Part shown: piece after piece, positions 1 to 12,600 of the stretch
Layout: each line of letters opens with the position of its first letter
How positions within the stretch are numbered: the first letter of the stretch is position 1
Source: Welwitschia mirabilis
Lineage: Eukaryota > Gnetophyta > Gnetopsida > Welwitschiales
Direction of reading: 5' to 3'
Length of the DNA stretch: 33,314 nucleotides
Assembly (NCBI GenBank): GCA_051453625.1
Contig: JBOZIK010000001.1
Coordinates: forward strand, 273,900,533-273,933,846
Notes under the pieces: generated by a model
Seen by the model: the letters and a program-made list of their open reading frames with translations, nothing else
What the model was told of the DNA's origin: nothing
Database searches by the model: none
Made by a program: the position numbers and the translations under genes

Positions 1-2039
1 TATTTACTTCCAGTCAGTAAAAGATAAAAGACTCAAAAACTACCTTTTGAAATCAATTCTCTAACTCTGAGCCTAGTTCCTTCATTGGGATTACGACATT
101 CGGGTGAACTCCCATCTATACTAGAGTGTGTTTTTCTGCAAGTTATATGATTTACGGGTTTACCTAAGGACTTCACAATTGCATAAATTCACACCGCAAC
201 ATATTTTAACTATTTATTATTGTTAATTAATGTAAATACTTTATTTATTATAATATGCTTGTTCTAGTCTATATTTTTTGTTTAAACCTCATGTTCAACA
301 TATAAAGGAAATTGATATTTCTCTTGAGGGTTATCTAGATTTTAACTAACAGTGATATCACACTCTTGTATGTTTTAATATCATTTAGTTGATCTAACGT
401 TTGATTCTAAAAACTCCTATCAAATAATGAAACTAATCATAAATAAATTTTTATGATATATAACTCTTCTCCATTTATAGCATATCCTTGTTATAAAAAT
501 GAATCCTTATGTTTATTCATAAATGTTTTTAATGTAGGAATTAGTTCCTCTAGAAGTGATTAATGAAATAATTACTCATATTAATAATTTTGAATAGGTA
601 CTAGGATCTAGTTAACTTGAGATTAATAAAGAAGAAGCATTCACATTTGAAGTTCTAAAAATTCAATCCAAACAAAAAAAAAGGAGTTACTCAACTTTCT
701 TTTCTAAAAATTACCAATTATTTTGTAATTGGGTCTATGATTTTTATAATAAGAACAACTAGAACTATTATAAGTAGAAGAGATAAAATATATATTGAAG
801 TAAAACTAGTAGAGAATAGATGAGAAGATAGAATAATAGGAAATAATAGCTTATATTGAAGTAAGGTAACTAGTAATTTACTTAGTAATTACTAATTTTC
901 TATTAGAATGATTATAATGTGTACCATTAATATATTAACCATTAGATGCATGTTATTAATAAAAATGCAATCACTTTAAATAGGTACTTCCTTAACATTA
1001 ACTAGATTAACTTATAGTAAACACATTGAGGTAGTAAGATAGATGATTATGGTGAATCTTCATTCTATTCTAGAAGCACAATAGAATAACTAAATTATCC
1101 CCTCCTTGCATGTAACCTTAGTTATCTTTGATAGTCATAAAAATATTAACAAAATTTCTAGATTTTGGTTTTTAACCATGAGCTACAAAATTTAATGCAT
1201 ATCTTTACATTTAAAATCTTGAGAGATGAATGACTTAAATATAATAAAATCATAAGCTCGTGTCACATAGAAAAAACTTATTAGTTAACTATTAATAACA
1301 ATGGCTAACCGAGGTTACAATTAGAAGAGTATAACCACTATCAGAGGAGTAAGGACCTATAAGACAAAGTTTAGATCATGGCTAACTAACCTTCTGATGG
1401 AGTTCTCATAGCTATCATATTGAACTATCAAGGATCCCTCTAAGGAATTTTTTTCTAGTGCACTTATAGTAGAATATTGAAATTTTATTTTAGATTTTTT
1501 TTTTGTTTCTTAATTTTTTCTTCTTTTTTGAAATAGAAATAATATAGCATGGAGTTAATTTCTATGTAACACTAAGTTAGTAACATAATCAAGATATGGT
1601 AGGAAACATAAGAGAAAATACTAACCAATTAGATTATTCATGAGTGTAACATGCATCGATACTAAATTCATGATTGAAAAAGAGTAAATATTATTTTTTA
1701 AAGTTTCATACATTTTCTTGGTTTAAAAGTGATATTATCTAAACTAGGAATCTAACATAAACAGGAAAATATTAAGTTAACTTAATTCCTAAATGACTAG
1801 GAAAACTCATATGATGATGGCAAAATAAATGCATAAAACACTTATTTCAATAAAAATACAAATCGAATAGTGGTGAAAGAAGGATGAATAACTTTAAATG
1901 AAATTGATTTAAATGTTAAATTTTTAGCATTATCTTCAAAAGGTTTTTAAAGAATTAAAAAATAATTTAAAAAAGGCCTTCTTTCTTGGTCTTATAATAT
2001 ATTTTTATTTACTATTTATTTACATGAAATTAATAATTG
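1..2039. other. Unassigned AT-rich sequence, probably decayed repeat
   Basis: No gene is recognisable. Positions about 55-210 have an LTR or 5'-leader flavour (GGGATTACGAC near 88, CACACCGCAACA near 190), a pattern I associate with plant gypsy leaders, but I see no partner copy in the window. A plus-strand frame at about 541-765 runs some 75 codons with two stops and resembles nothing I know. As this lies downstream of the minus-strand integrase end of G0, it may hold the 3' non-coding part of that element. Confidence 0.35.
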
Positions 2040-4197
2040 TTAGCTAGGTTTTTAATGAGCAAACTCCCATTCTAATTTACCATAAAAAATTCAAAAGATC
2101 CTTTCACTTGATAACGGGTTTTTAAAGAAACTTATGTAATTTATCATATAATTTGAAGTTATTTTTTCAATTTTCCTCTCATAATGATACTTTGCTTTAT
2201 ACATTGATAATTTACTACATGATATTTTATTTTATCAAATTATTTAAGTTATGGAAGTCTCTTTGGAATATTTTTTTCATTGTTTTGATTTAACTTATGT
2301 ATTAATATCTAATATTTATATTGGATTTCTACTAGGATTAATTACTATTTTTCGTAAACTAATTGATAAGATGTAAAACTCAAAAAGGTTTTCCTTGTTA
2401 TTCTATATGTTCATAATGCATCATGTAATTTATTACATTAATCTTTATTAGATTTAACTATTTTTATGAATATTATCTTAATTTCTCTATTAAAAGTTTC
2501 CACTTGGCCATTGGTTTAAGGATGATAGGTGATTATGTTTTTATGAAGGATGCCTACTAACTTCATAATATTTCTCATAGTTTGATTAATGAGGTGAGTC
2601 ACTTGATTACTAATAAGAACTTGTGGATGTATAAAGCATTAAAAAGATATTCTTTCAAAAATGTACTAACTATTTTAATGTCATTATTATTAGTTACTTT
2701 GGCTTTCATTCATTTTGTTATGTAATCCAGATAAATAATGTTATATTAATATCCATGTGATGATATGAAAGATATAATAAACTTAATTCTCTAGATACCA
2801 AATGGTTAGATTGCTAAAATTAGATTCATAGGCATTTTATTCCTCTCTGAAAATTCCCATATTCATGTGTAATTTTGACACTTTAATACATATTTCTAAG
2901 AGATTTGAGATAAAGTTGTTAATAAAATCCATTGTGCAAAATATTTTAAGTGGTCTTATTTCCATTAAAATGGTTTCTAAACTATTTACTATCATGCATT
3001 TATAGATTTTGAGATTGTTTTCATTTGAAAAGACATTAATGTATCCTCTTATCCTTATAAATGTAATATGAAAATTGGTTTTTTTAAATGTAACTCTTAA
3101 TTATCTTAAGGAATAACTTCTTATCATTACTTAACTAATCTCATATCATACAATGCATAGATCGATAATTTGTAACGTTCACATACTAAGGGTCTTAATT
3201 GCAATGGTTAGAGTATACTTCAAATAATTTTTCATTACAAAATATAATCATTAAATGTATTTACAATTTGATATCTTTGTGATAATTTCAAACATGAAAG
3301 ATGACCAGATACAATGTTGTCACATTCTCTCTTATCTTGAGTATTTAAATTGAATTCTTAAATAAGTAGACCCCCATACATAATACAAGCATTGTCAATT
3401 TGTTTTAGTTGCAAGAAACTTGATGGATAAATGATTCATGTAAACTCATGTTTTCAAACCTTATCAAGAAGTATTGTAATTACCAAAAATATTTTTTTGT
3501 TATAGTTTAATTCCATTTAGCTAAATTCAAAGTTTTAGAAATGTAATATATGACACGTGTCTTGAGGTTAATATATTAAGCATCAATTATAGTGTTACTA
3601 TCATTACACATAGTGTTAAAAGGATATTTTCAATTACTTGCACTAATAAGAGGTACAATTATGAAGTTTTGTTTTTAAAAAATTACCTTAAAATATTCTT
3701 TACAAGCTTCATTTCATATAAAATATTTATCATTTTCATCTAGCTCATATAAGGGATTTATAACTTTTGATAAATCCTTAATGAATCATCGATGATATCT
3801 AGTATGTTCTAGAGAATATCTTAATGTTTTGAGACTAGTTGGATTTAATAAATATGTGATTATTTGAATTGTTTTAGGATCCATAATTATTTCTATTCAT
3901 GACACAACATGACCTAAGAAAATTCCACTCCTTAACATGAAATAATTTTTTTTCCAAACTAACTTCAAATCGTTTTTAATGCATCATAACAAAAATTTGT
4001 GAAAGACTTCTAAATTTTGATCAAATAAATCAACATATATTAAACATCCATAAATAGTTTGAAAATATCCTCCCACATATTAAAAAAGATAGATATCATA
4101 GCTCATTAGAAGGTAGGAAGTGCATTATATGATTTGAAAGGCATTCTTCAATAAGGACAAATTCCAAAAGATGAAGTGAAAGCTATTTTGTGTTGAT
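2040..4197 (-). pseudogene. Ty3/gypsy (Athila/Tat-like) pol, 3' part: RT C-terminus, RNase H, integrase (G0, left half)
   Basis: Broken polyprotein that would copy RNA to DNA, degrade the RNA strand and integrate the copy. Reading down the minus strand I see an RT block with QHKIAFTSSFG at about 4155-4190, then MPF followed by the FMDD-box equivalent, here FMDV. Next come the RT-RNase H connection (MDPKTIQ near 3885, FIKDLSKVINPLYEL near 3765), an RNase H with VIYYISKTLN near 3550, and a conserved end (GHLSCL near 3300). The integrase includes MPMNLILAI near 2825, a core with YLDYITK near 2730, YHP at 2519-2527 followed by a stop then TNGQVET, and FNREIK at 2477-2494. At least a dozen stops and several frameshifts make it non-functional. 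It starts abruptly at 4197, where the RT gene is interrupted by N1, and its missing N-terminal part is at 24929-25818. Assignment to gypsy is firm. Athila versus Tat is inferred from the integrase style. Confidence 0.85.
4193..4197. repeat. Target-site duplication TTGAT of N1, left copy
   Basis: The five bases TTGAT directly precede the left N1 LTR and recur at 24929-24933 directly after the right LTR. With one copy removed, the RT codons on either side read through in frame (D-Q on the right side, then H-K-I). Confidence 0.85.
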
Positions 4198-4279
4198 TAA
4201 TCATATCTTTTTAGTGGTCTAGATTTAAACTAAATGAAATACTTAGTATCATTATTCCATAAGGATATATGAGGTAAAT
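4198..4279 (-). repeat. N1 3' LTR, terminal 82 bp (outer fragment)
   Basis: This matches 23477-23558 of the intact right LTR, for example GATTTAAACTAA followed by GAAATACTTAG. The terminal TG has become TA. It ends in TAAAT at 4275-4279, the N2 target site, and the LTR resumes at 18326. Confidence 0.8.
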
Positions 4280-4759
4280 TATCATGTCCATACTTTTAAA
4301 AAGGACTAAAAATATATCTTAACAATCTAATTAGAATAACATTATTATTATAGAGTACTCAAACTGATATAAATATTGTATTTATTGAGATGATGTTATA
4401 TTATGAAATATTTTGTGCTTTTAATTCCTTCATTTTATAAAGGCCATAGTATTATTTTATAATCCTTAAGAATGATTTTTTGTAATTGGACTGATATTAT
4501 GTTCCTTATATGACTATTGCACTTTTTTTAACTTTGCATAGAAAAATGTTAATATGTGAAGTCTCATTTTAATTCTTCAGTGTTATGATTACATGTGATA
4601 GAATGAAAAGAATTTTTATTAAATTATTATAATAAAATATTCATGTGCTTAGTAGTCAAGCAAGTAATTAGGAATGTTATGAAATTCTCACCATCACCTT
4701 CTTTTGATGATATGTCTCTTTGTATTCCTGAGTCTTTTAAAACCCCTAGGTCCTTATAA

Positions 4760-4768
4760 TATAAATAG
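4760..4768 (+). promoter_or_regulatory. Possible LTR TATA box in N2
   Basis: TATAAATAG in the presumed 5' LTR, about 480 bp from its start. The equivalent place in the N3 LTR (near 6390) reads ACAAATAGG. Sequence match only; no evidence of use. Confidence 0.35.
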
Positions 4769-5211
4769 GATTTTCCTCTCCTTATATTTGGCATATTTTC
4801 AAGAAGATCTTGTTTTTAAATCTTGATAATTTTAATTGAATCTTAGAAAACCTAGAAGCTTTGAAATCTTGGAAGAGCCTTAAAGTCTTCAAATACTATG
4901 ATTAAATACGTGTATGATTCCATAACATTCTTGCTTCCTTGATTGTCCTTTTCTTATATGCATTCCTTTTACATATCTCTATTTTATTTTTTTCTTACAA
5001 ATATTGTAACGATGCTAGATGTGTATGTTATTAATACCTATATAGATACACTCCTAAATATAAATCTTAGCGACTATTGTTTTTCTTCTTGAGAAAATCA
5101 TTATAAGGCTAAATCCAAGTTATTCTTGTAGAGGATTTATGTTTTTGTTGATATACTTTGCCCATACTTCTTCAATACTTAGTCCCTTATAATATTATGG
5201 AAATGAGTTTT

Positions 5212-5442
5212 CCACTAATCATTGAATGAGACAAGGAAAAGTGAGAATTCATAGATTACTAAATAAGGTAATGAAATTGATTGGTTGATTGATTATACCA
5301 TAGATCATTAAATGAGGCAATGGGCTCCAAAGATTGCCAAATGAGACAATGGAGTAAGAGAATATATTAAATATGATGAGATATTCATAGATCACCAAGA
5401 GAGGTAGTGGACTTCATAGATCACTAAATAAGGCGATGGAGG
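5212..5442 (+). repeat. Degenerate minisatellite, about six units of 26-30 bp
   Basis: Units resemble CATAGATCACTAAATGAGGCAATGG, at about 5212-5240, 5248-5277, 5298-5325, 5328-5354, 5385-5413 and 5414-5442, with unequal spacers. A short (TA)n run follows at 5444-5456. It lies in the N2 5' part. Confidence 0.6.
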
Positions 5443-5951
5443 ATATATATATATATGATGAAAAATTTATTAAAAAATAACTTATTTCTCATATCATTTC
5501 CATAATATTGTCATTTGAAATTATTAGAATGTTCTTTATTTTTTAAAAATTCTTGATTCTTGTCTTATCAAGTCTTAAGACTTAGAATCTTTTAATCTTT
5601 AACTTGTCTTATCTGAACCATATTGGGAGCTATGAAATTTTATGATTTTCATTCTATACTTATTGTGTAAACATGTGGTAAAACTAGAGCTTGAATGCCA
5701 AGGAGAGCTCAAGAAGTGAAGATTTTTATTTTAATTAATGTTGGAAATTTGTTTTAGAGTGAAATTTATAATTCTTGGTGATTGTTGAGTTTCTTAATAT
5801 CGTGATTTCTATGACCTTAAAAAATACATTAAGATATGGATCATGTATGTCTTTTCTTAATTATTATTTTTTAAAAAAATTTTATGGACTTAACAATTTA
5901 TGTTTATGCATCTCTAGTGAATTTTCTTGAAATTTCATAGTTTAGTTATAG

Positions 5952-5956
5952 AGTAA
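5952..5956. repeat. Target-site duplication AGTAA of N3, left copy
   Basis: AGTAA directly precedes the left LTR of N3 and recurs at 12820-12824 directly after the right LTR. Confidence 0.8.
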
Positions 5957-7936
5957 TGTCATGTTCCAAATTTTTAACAATCAGAGTTTACATTTAAAAT
6001 ATTTTTCATAAATAATTTAAAATAAAATGTGAAATTTTATAAGGCAAATATTTTATGTTAATGGCTAATAGTCCCATAATTATTATTTTGTGCCTTGGCT
6101 TTATTCATTTAATTACTCATTCTAGCAAATGCTAATGAATTATGAACTTAAAATTAAAATTATTTAAAATATAAATGTTAGTTATTATCTTAAATGTTAA
6201 AGGAATTACTATCATGTTTATGGAATATTTTTATTACTGCAAACATTTCATTATTTATGGTAAGCATAATTGTCATTTATTTATTTACAAAGTGGACTAG
6301 CAAGGTAATGAAGTTCCCACCACTTAACCATCCTTCTTTATGATGTTTTATCTTTATGTTCTTATGACCTTTCACATTTTAATAAACCTTAGTTACAAAT
6401 AGGTCCCTCCTCCTCCTTTTTCCTTATTTTCATTTTTGAAAAACCCTTTGCTATTAAATCTTAGAGCCTTCCAATCTTCATGAGATCTTGAGCTTCTTCA
6501 TAAAATTAGCATGATTCTATAGTTTACTTTAATTTATTATATGGTTCTATGGATTTATTTAATTTCTTGTATGGTTATATGATTTTTCATTTCATTCTCT
6601 TATGGTTTTGTGGTTTACGTTAATTTCTTCTATGGTTCTTAGCTTTGGTATTATTTGTTGGATGGTTTATGTACTTCCATCTATTTCTTGTATGTTCTAC
6701 TTGATTCCTACATATTTTTACATGTCTCATTTAAATCATTATCTTACACATAAAATATCTTGGCTCTGATTTCTATTTCATGCTTGAAACTTTTTTAAGT
6801 GATAAAATCATGTGACTTCAGGGATTAAGCCACACGAAGGACTCCTATTGGCCATAAGAGTGGCTATCAAACTAATTAGGGTGATGTTTGTAAACTTTGT
6901 AGTTGAGCATGACATGATGTCTTATATCTTCAAGGGGTTATCTCACATGAAGGATTACTATTAGTCATAGGAATGATCCTCTACATAAATGGATATTTAA
7001 CCCCTTCTAACAAGGCATATCATTCATTGATCATTCTTAGTTTATCTAGACTTAGATATTTGTATCTCGATTATTGTATTTAATACGAGGTTTTGGTCAT
7101 TTGATATTATTGAGAATCCCTTCTTGAGAATGGGAAATCCCTTACCTTAAGCCTTATCATGGATCATACTAGAAACTATGAAGATATAGTTCTCATGTCA
7201 TTCCTATTGTACAAAAAATACTTTGAGGAATGAAGCAGAGTGAAGTTTAAGCTTGGTATCTACTATGGGATTTTTTTCATTTCTAGAAATAATTTCTTGG
7301 GCATTTTTGTAACTCCTAGAAAATTATTATTGATTGTTTTCCTTGTAATCTTGCTTTTGAAATTATCATTCTATTTCAGCATTAAGTGGTGATATTTTAT
7401 TAAAGAAGGAATAATAGTTCTTATATAATAGTGTTGTCTTATTTTGAAGTTAATAAAGAATCTTACTTATAGATAATTTAATATTTTTATGGAATGTTTA
7501 AATAATAGCATTAATTTCTATTCATTCTCAATTTAGTTTACTTCTACTATTAATTAAGCATAAATAATGTAGGACCTATATTTTGGATAATCATTAATAA
7601 ACTTAATATATTTTTTATGAGGATACTTAAACTTAAGATGCCCACACAGAATTGCATAGGAAATAAGAAAACCCAAGTATGAGTGGTTATATTTGACAAG
7701 GTTTTTTTTAATGTATTTTCATAGATATTTTTTACATAATAAAAGAAGAAATAAAAGGAAAAAGAGGGTTACAGAATAGTAAGGGCAATCTTTCTTTCTC
7801 CCATTTACTCTTTTACCATTACATCAAGAAGGTACTTGTTAAATAAAAGAAATGGATCATTTAAAATTGAACTGCCATCATATTATAATGATCTTCAATA
7901 ATTCATGATTTATTTTCTTACAAGCCTGCATGTGTC

Positions 7937-8017
7937 CTTTTCCTCCCTTCTGCATGGTCAAATTTCTCCCTAATATTCATATTCCTCTCAGCCATTTTTA
8001 TTGCATTTTTGCCTTCA
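7937..8017 (+). repeat. 81-bp duplicate flanking an assembly gap, left copy
   Basis: Matches 8118-8198 with one mismatch and ends at the first N. The N3 3' LTR has this segment once (about 11956-12044), so the duplication is probably an unmerged contig overlap. Confidence 0.85.
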
Positions 8018-8117
8018 NNNNNNNNNNNNNNNNNNNNNNNNNNNNNNNNNNNNNNNNNNNNNNNNNNNNNNNNNNNNNNNNNNNNNNNNNNNNNNNNNNN
8101 NNNNNNNNNNNNNNNNN
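8018..8117. other. Assembly gap, 100 N
   Basis: Exactly 100 N, the usual placeholder for unknown size. The flanks are the same 81 bp, so the true gap may be zero or negative. Confidence 0.98.
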
Positions 8118-8198
8118 CTTTTCCTCCCTTCTGCATGGTCAAATTTCTCCCTAATCTTCATATTCCTCTCAGCCATTTTTATTGCATTTTTGCCTTCA
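8118..8198 (+). repeat. 81-bp duplicate flanking an assembly gap, right copy
   Basis: Begins at the first base after the gap and repeats 7937-8017 with a single A/C difference. Confidence 0.85.
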
Positions 8199-8833
8199 TA
8201 CCTTCATCATAAATCTCAAACGTAGTTGCCTTTTGTGATATGATCTTGTTTGTAAATTCTCTTCCTATCTTTTACTCCTCATCTCAGTGTTCTTCTTTCT
8301 TCTATGTGCCAGTTGATTGTCCATTCTCAAGAAATGTATTCTTCTCCTTATTGGAATCAGTAATAATCTTTTTATTTATTAGAAGTTTAAAGATTTTAAA
8401 ATATAACTTTTAAATATTATTTTATAAATATGATCTTAATCCATACTCTCTAGGATAAAACCTAGGTATTTCTAGTCAAAAATGTACTCCATTTTATCAT
8501 TTTCAGACATTTTCAATTACCATTTCAAAATATTATTTTTTTAAATGAAAAAATTACTTAAAAATAACTTGTCAAATATCTTTTCATGAACCTAATCTTA
8601 ATCTGTATCCCTTAGTATAAAAATGAGGTGTTTCTAAAAAAACACTCTCTATTTTATCATTTTCAAATATTTTAAATTACTATTGCCATTTGATGAATGA
8701 ACAATGTTAAATAGTCTAAATAACTTAAGTAATTTTATTTAATGATTAAATACAATTACTTCTTTACAATTAGATTAGACTAGGATTAATCCTTTAGCTT
8801 TATATTTAATTATATAAAGAGGTTTTATATTTT

Positions 8834-9015
8834 GGGTATCAGATCAAGTTCAAATTTTTCAAATGTAGAAGTTTGCGGTATTACATTTTGATATTAGAGT
8901 GTTAAGTTGAAGATTTTCAACCATAGAAATTTTAGGATTTTACATTTTGGTATTAAATCTATATAAGTTCTTTTCAATTATTAATTTTAGGGCATTAAAG
9001 TTTAGTATTAGAGCC
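8834..9015 (+). repeat. Tandem primer-site-like units at the N3 5' LTR end
   Basis: Motifs related to TGGTATCAGAGC start at 8834, 8889, 8948 and 9003, spaced 55, 59 and 55 bp. Most are preceded by ACATTT or a close variant, the LTR-end signature. The last (9003-9015) sits where the working primer site should be. The same arrangement occurs in the 3' LTR at 12650, 12709 and 12768. Confidence 0.75.
9003..9015 (+). other. Primer-binding site of N3 (initiator tRNA-Met type)
   Basis: TAGTATTAGAGCC, three bases after the LTR end. It differs from the usual plant initiator-tRNA-Met site TGGTATCAGAGCC by one G-to-A and one C-to-T change. Confidence 0.7.
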
Positions 9016-9063
9016 TAGGTTTCAAATTTACTAGGAATAACTATGGTTAAGTTGATAAACTCA

Positions 9064-9163
9064 NNNNNNNNNNNNNNNNNNNNNNNNNNNNNNNNNNNNN
9101 NNNNNNNNNNNNNNNNNNNNNNNNNNNNNNNNNNNNNNNNNNNNNNNNNNNNNNNNNNNNNNN
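9064..9163. other. Assembly gap, 100 N
   Basis: Lies in the short N3 interior. I see no shared sequence across it, so the hidden length is open. Confidence 0.98.
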
Positions 9164-9619
9164 GTATGTATAACTTTTGTTAGATTTTTGAATTCACTCA
9201 TCTTAACTATTATTAATTTTGGATTGTGTTATGAATAGTTTTTTTCATAGGATTAACTTAATCCCAAAAGAGTAATAAATAAATCAACTAAGATTACAAC
9301 ATTAGTAAAAGTAGTTGAAAACTTAGTGGATGAACATCAAGAGTAAAACAATGATAAGAAAGATGATGGCAACTCTATTAAGAAAATGATGATGCAATTT
9401 AAGAAGATTAATCTTACAACTCTTGAAGTATCAACAACATGATAAATGTATAAGCATGAATGATTTGTATGAAAAATCCTTTAAAAATATTTAAATTTTT
9501 TTTTTTAAAATCCAATAACTTATTAAAGGAGTAACTTTATCATGGGAATAAGTCAAAGTAGAGTGGTTTAAAAAGGTACAATATTTTTATAATTTCTAGT
9601 TTCGAGGATAAAACCTCTT
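9164..9619 (+). other. Residual N3 interior
   Basis: AT-rich with no coding frame I can recognise. A stretch at about 9340-9420 is A/G-rich and might be a gag remnant, but the match is too weak to name. It ends with the TTTCGAGG segment before the purine tract. Confidence 0.4.
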
Positions 9620-9633
9620 AGGGGATGGAGAAA
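9620..9633 (+). other. Polypurine tract of N3
   Basis: AGGGGATGGAGAAA directly before the 3' LTR, the expected place for plus-strand DNA priming. Confidence 0.7.
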
Positions 9634-12600
9634 TATTATGTCCTAAATTTTTAACAATCAAGATTTAAGTTTAAAATATTTTTAATAAATAAGTTAAAAA
9701 AGAATGTGAAATTTTATAAGGCAAATATTTTATGTTAATAGCTAGTAGTACCATAATTATTATTTTTTACCTTGGCTTTATTCATTTAATTGTGCATTTT
9801 AGCAAATGGCAATGAATTATGTACTCAAATTAAAATTATTTGAAATAAAGAGGTTAGTTATTATGTTAAATGTTAAAGAAATTGCTATCATGTTTATGGA
9901 ATATTTTTATTACTACTAAGGTCTTATTATTTATGGTAACCATAATTATCATTTATTTATTTACCCAGTGGCTTGGCAAGGNNNNNNNNNNNNNNNNNNN
10001 NNNNNNNNNNNNNNNNNNNNNNNNNNNNNNNNNNNNNNNNNNNNNNNNNNNNNNNNNNNNNNNNNNNNNNNNNNNNNNNNNTGAATAAAGATGCTTAATT
10101 ATTATTTTTAAAGGTTATAAAAATTGCTATTATGCTATGGAATATTCTATTATTACTACTAATGTCTAATTTATTATTTTTTAATTATGGCAATAATAAT
10201 TGTTATTTATTACTTATTAATTATGACAAGCATAATTGTTATTTATTATTTATGTAATGGCTTAGCAAGGTAACAGAATTTCCACCACTTAACTGTCCTC
10301 TTTTATGATGTTTTATCTTTATATTATCATAACCCTTTACACTGCACTAAACCTTAGTTACAAATAGCACCCTCCTTCTCCTTTTTTCTCGCTTTTATTT
10401 TTGAAAAACCCTTTGCTACTAAATCTTAGAGCCTTATAATCTCACGAGATCTTGATTTTCTTCTTAAAATTGGTATGGTTCTATAATTTACTTTAATTTA
10501 TTGTATGGTTATATCGCTTAATTTAATTTATTATATGATTCTATGGTTTTTCATTTTATTCTTATATGGTTCTCTAGTTTACTTTAATCTCTTATATTAT
10601 TTTTGGCTTTCATATTATTTCTTGTATTGTTTATGTACTTTCATCTACTTCTTATATGTTCTAGTTGATTCTTATATATTTTTATATATCTCATGTAAAT
10701 CTTTTTCTTACATATAAAATACCTTGGCTATGATTTCTATTTCATGCTTAAAACTTTATTAAGTAATTAAATCATGCGGCTTCAGGGGCTAGGCCACCTA
10801 AAGGGCTTCTATTGACCATAGGAGTGGTTATCAGAGTAATTAGAGTGATGTTTATAATCTATTCAGTTATGCATGATATGATGTCTTATAAGATTAAGGG
10901 TTTATCATACCTGAAGGATTCCTATTGGCCATAGAAATGATCCTCTATACAAATGGATATTTGACACCCTTCTGACAGGGCATGTTATTTATTGATCATT
11001 CTTGGTTTACTGAGACTTGGTAAATGATATCTCAATTATTGTATTTGATATGAGGTTTTGGTCATTTGATATTTTTGAGGATTCATTCTTGAGAATTGGA
11101 AACCCCTTACCTTAAGTATTATCATGGATTGTACTAGAAACTATGAAGATATAGTTCTCATGCCATGTCTATTGTGTAGGAAATGCTTCGAGGAATGAAG
11201 TAGAGTGAAGTTTAACCTTGGTATCTACTATGAAATATTTTCATTTCTAGAAATAATTGCTTAGGCATTTTTGTAACTCATAGAACATTATTATTGATTA
11301 TTTTTCTTGTAATCTTACATTTGAAATTATCATTTTATTTAAGCCTCAAGTGGTGATATTTTATTAAAGAAGGAATATTAGTTCTTATATAACAGTGTTG
11401 TCTTATTTTCAAGTTGATAAAGCATGCATTTATTAGATTTTTATCAAGAATCTTGCTTATAGATAATTTAATATTTTTATGGAATGTTTAAATGATAGCA
11501 TTAATTTCTATTCATTCTTAATTCATTTTACTTCTACTATCAATTAAGCATAATTAATGGAGGATCTATATTTTGGATAATCATTAATAAACTTAATCAA
11601 TTTTTTATGAGGATACTTAAACTTAAGATGTCCACACAGAATTGCAAATGAAATAAGAATATCCAAGTACGAGTGGTTAGCTTTGATAAGGTTTTTTCTT
11701 ATTATATTCAATTACTGATGATAGATCTTAGACTACTTTATAGATATTTTTTACAAAATAAAAGAAGAATTAAAAGGAAAAGGGGGGTTAGAGAATTGAA
11801 ATAGTGACCATTCTGATTGTTGTTTATTCTTTTACCCTACATCAAAAAGGCACTCATTAAATAAAAGAAATGGCTCATTTAAAATTGAATCGCCATAGTA
11901 TTATAAGAATTTTTAATAATGCATGAGTAATCTTCTTGCAAGATTGGATGTGTCCTTTTCCTTTCTTCCATGTGGTTAAATTTCTCCCTAACCTCCATAT
12001 TCCTCTTAGCTGCTTTTATTACACTTTTGTCTATGTGCCTTCATCATAAAATCTCAGATGTAATTTCCTTTTGTAATATGATCTTTTTTGTGCATTCTCT
12101 TCCTCTCTTTTATGCCTTCTCATCTCAGTGTTATCCTTTACCTTGCACATCAGTTAGTTGTCCCTTCTCAAAAGATGTATTCTTCTCCTTATTGGAATTA
12201 GAAATGATGTTTTTGTTCATTAAAAGTTTAAATATTTTAAAATATAATTTTTAAATAGTATTTTTTTTATAAATATGATCTTAAGTCATCCCCTTGAGGG
12301 TAAAACATAGGTGTTTCTAGTAAAAAACATACTCTGTTGTATCATTTTTAGATGTTTCCAATTACCATTTTAAATTCTTATTTTTTAATGCAGAAATGGC
12401 TTGAACATAACTTATCAAACATTTTTTCATGGATATGATCTTAATCTATGGCCTTAAAGGTTAAAAAAATGGTGTTTCTAATAAAAAGCAAACTCTATAT
12501 TGCCATTTGATGAATGAATAACATTAAATAATCTAAATAACTTAAGTAATTTTATCTAATGATTAAATTTAATTACTTCTTATATAACTAAATTAGACAA

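Larger units (their letters stand above)
5957..8999 (+). repeat. N3 5' LTR
   Basis: Begins TGTCATGTTCC and ends GCATTAAA (decayed GCATTACA). It aligns along its length with 9634-12819. The last 165 bp hold three primer-site-like repeats. It contains a 100-N gap at 8018-8117 that is probably an assembly artefact. Confidence 0.8.

Noticed and set aside
5212-5442. Repeat cluster considered as a CRISPR array
   Set aside because: Units vary, spacers are unequal or absent, and the setting is a plant retrotransposon.
10505-10717. 70-codon plus-strand frame rich in Y, L and F
   Set aside because: It lies inside the N3 3' LTR, and the aligned 5' LTR (about 6539-6751) does not preserve it. Composition bias of T-rich DNA explains it.
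11970-12254. 94-codon plus-strand frame
   Set aside because: Within the N3 3' LTR. No conservation of the frame in the 5' LTR, and no domain.
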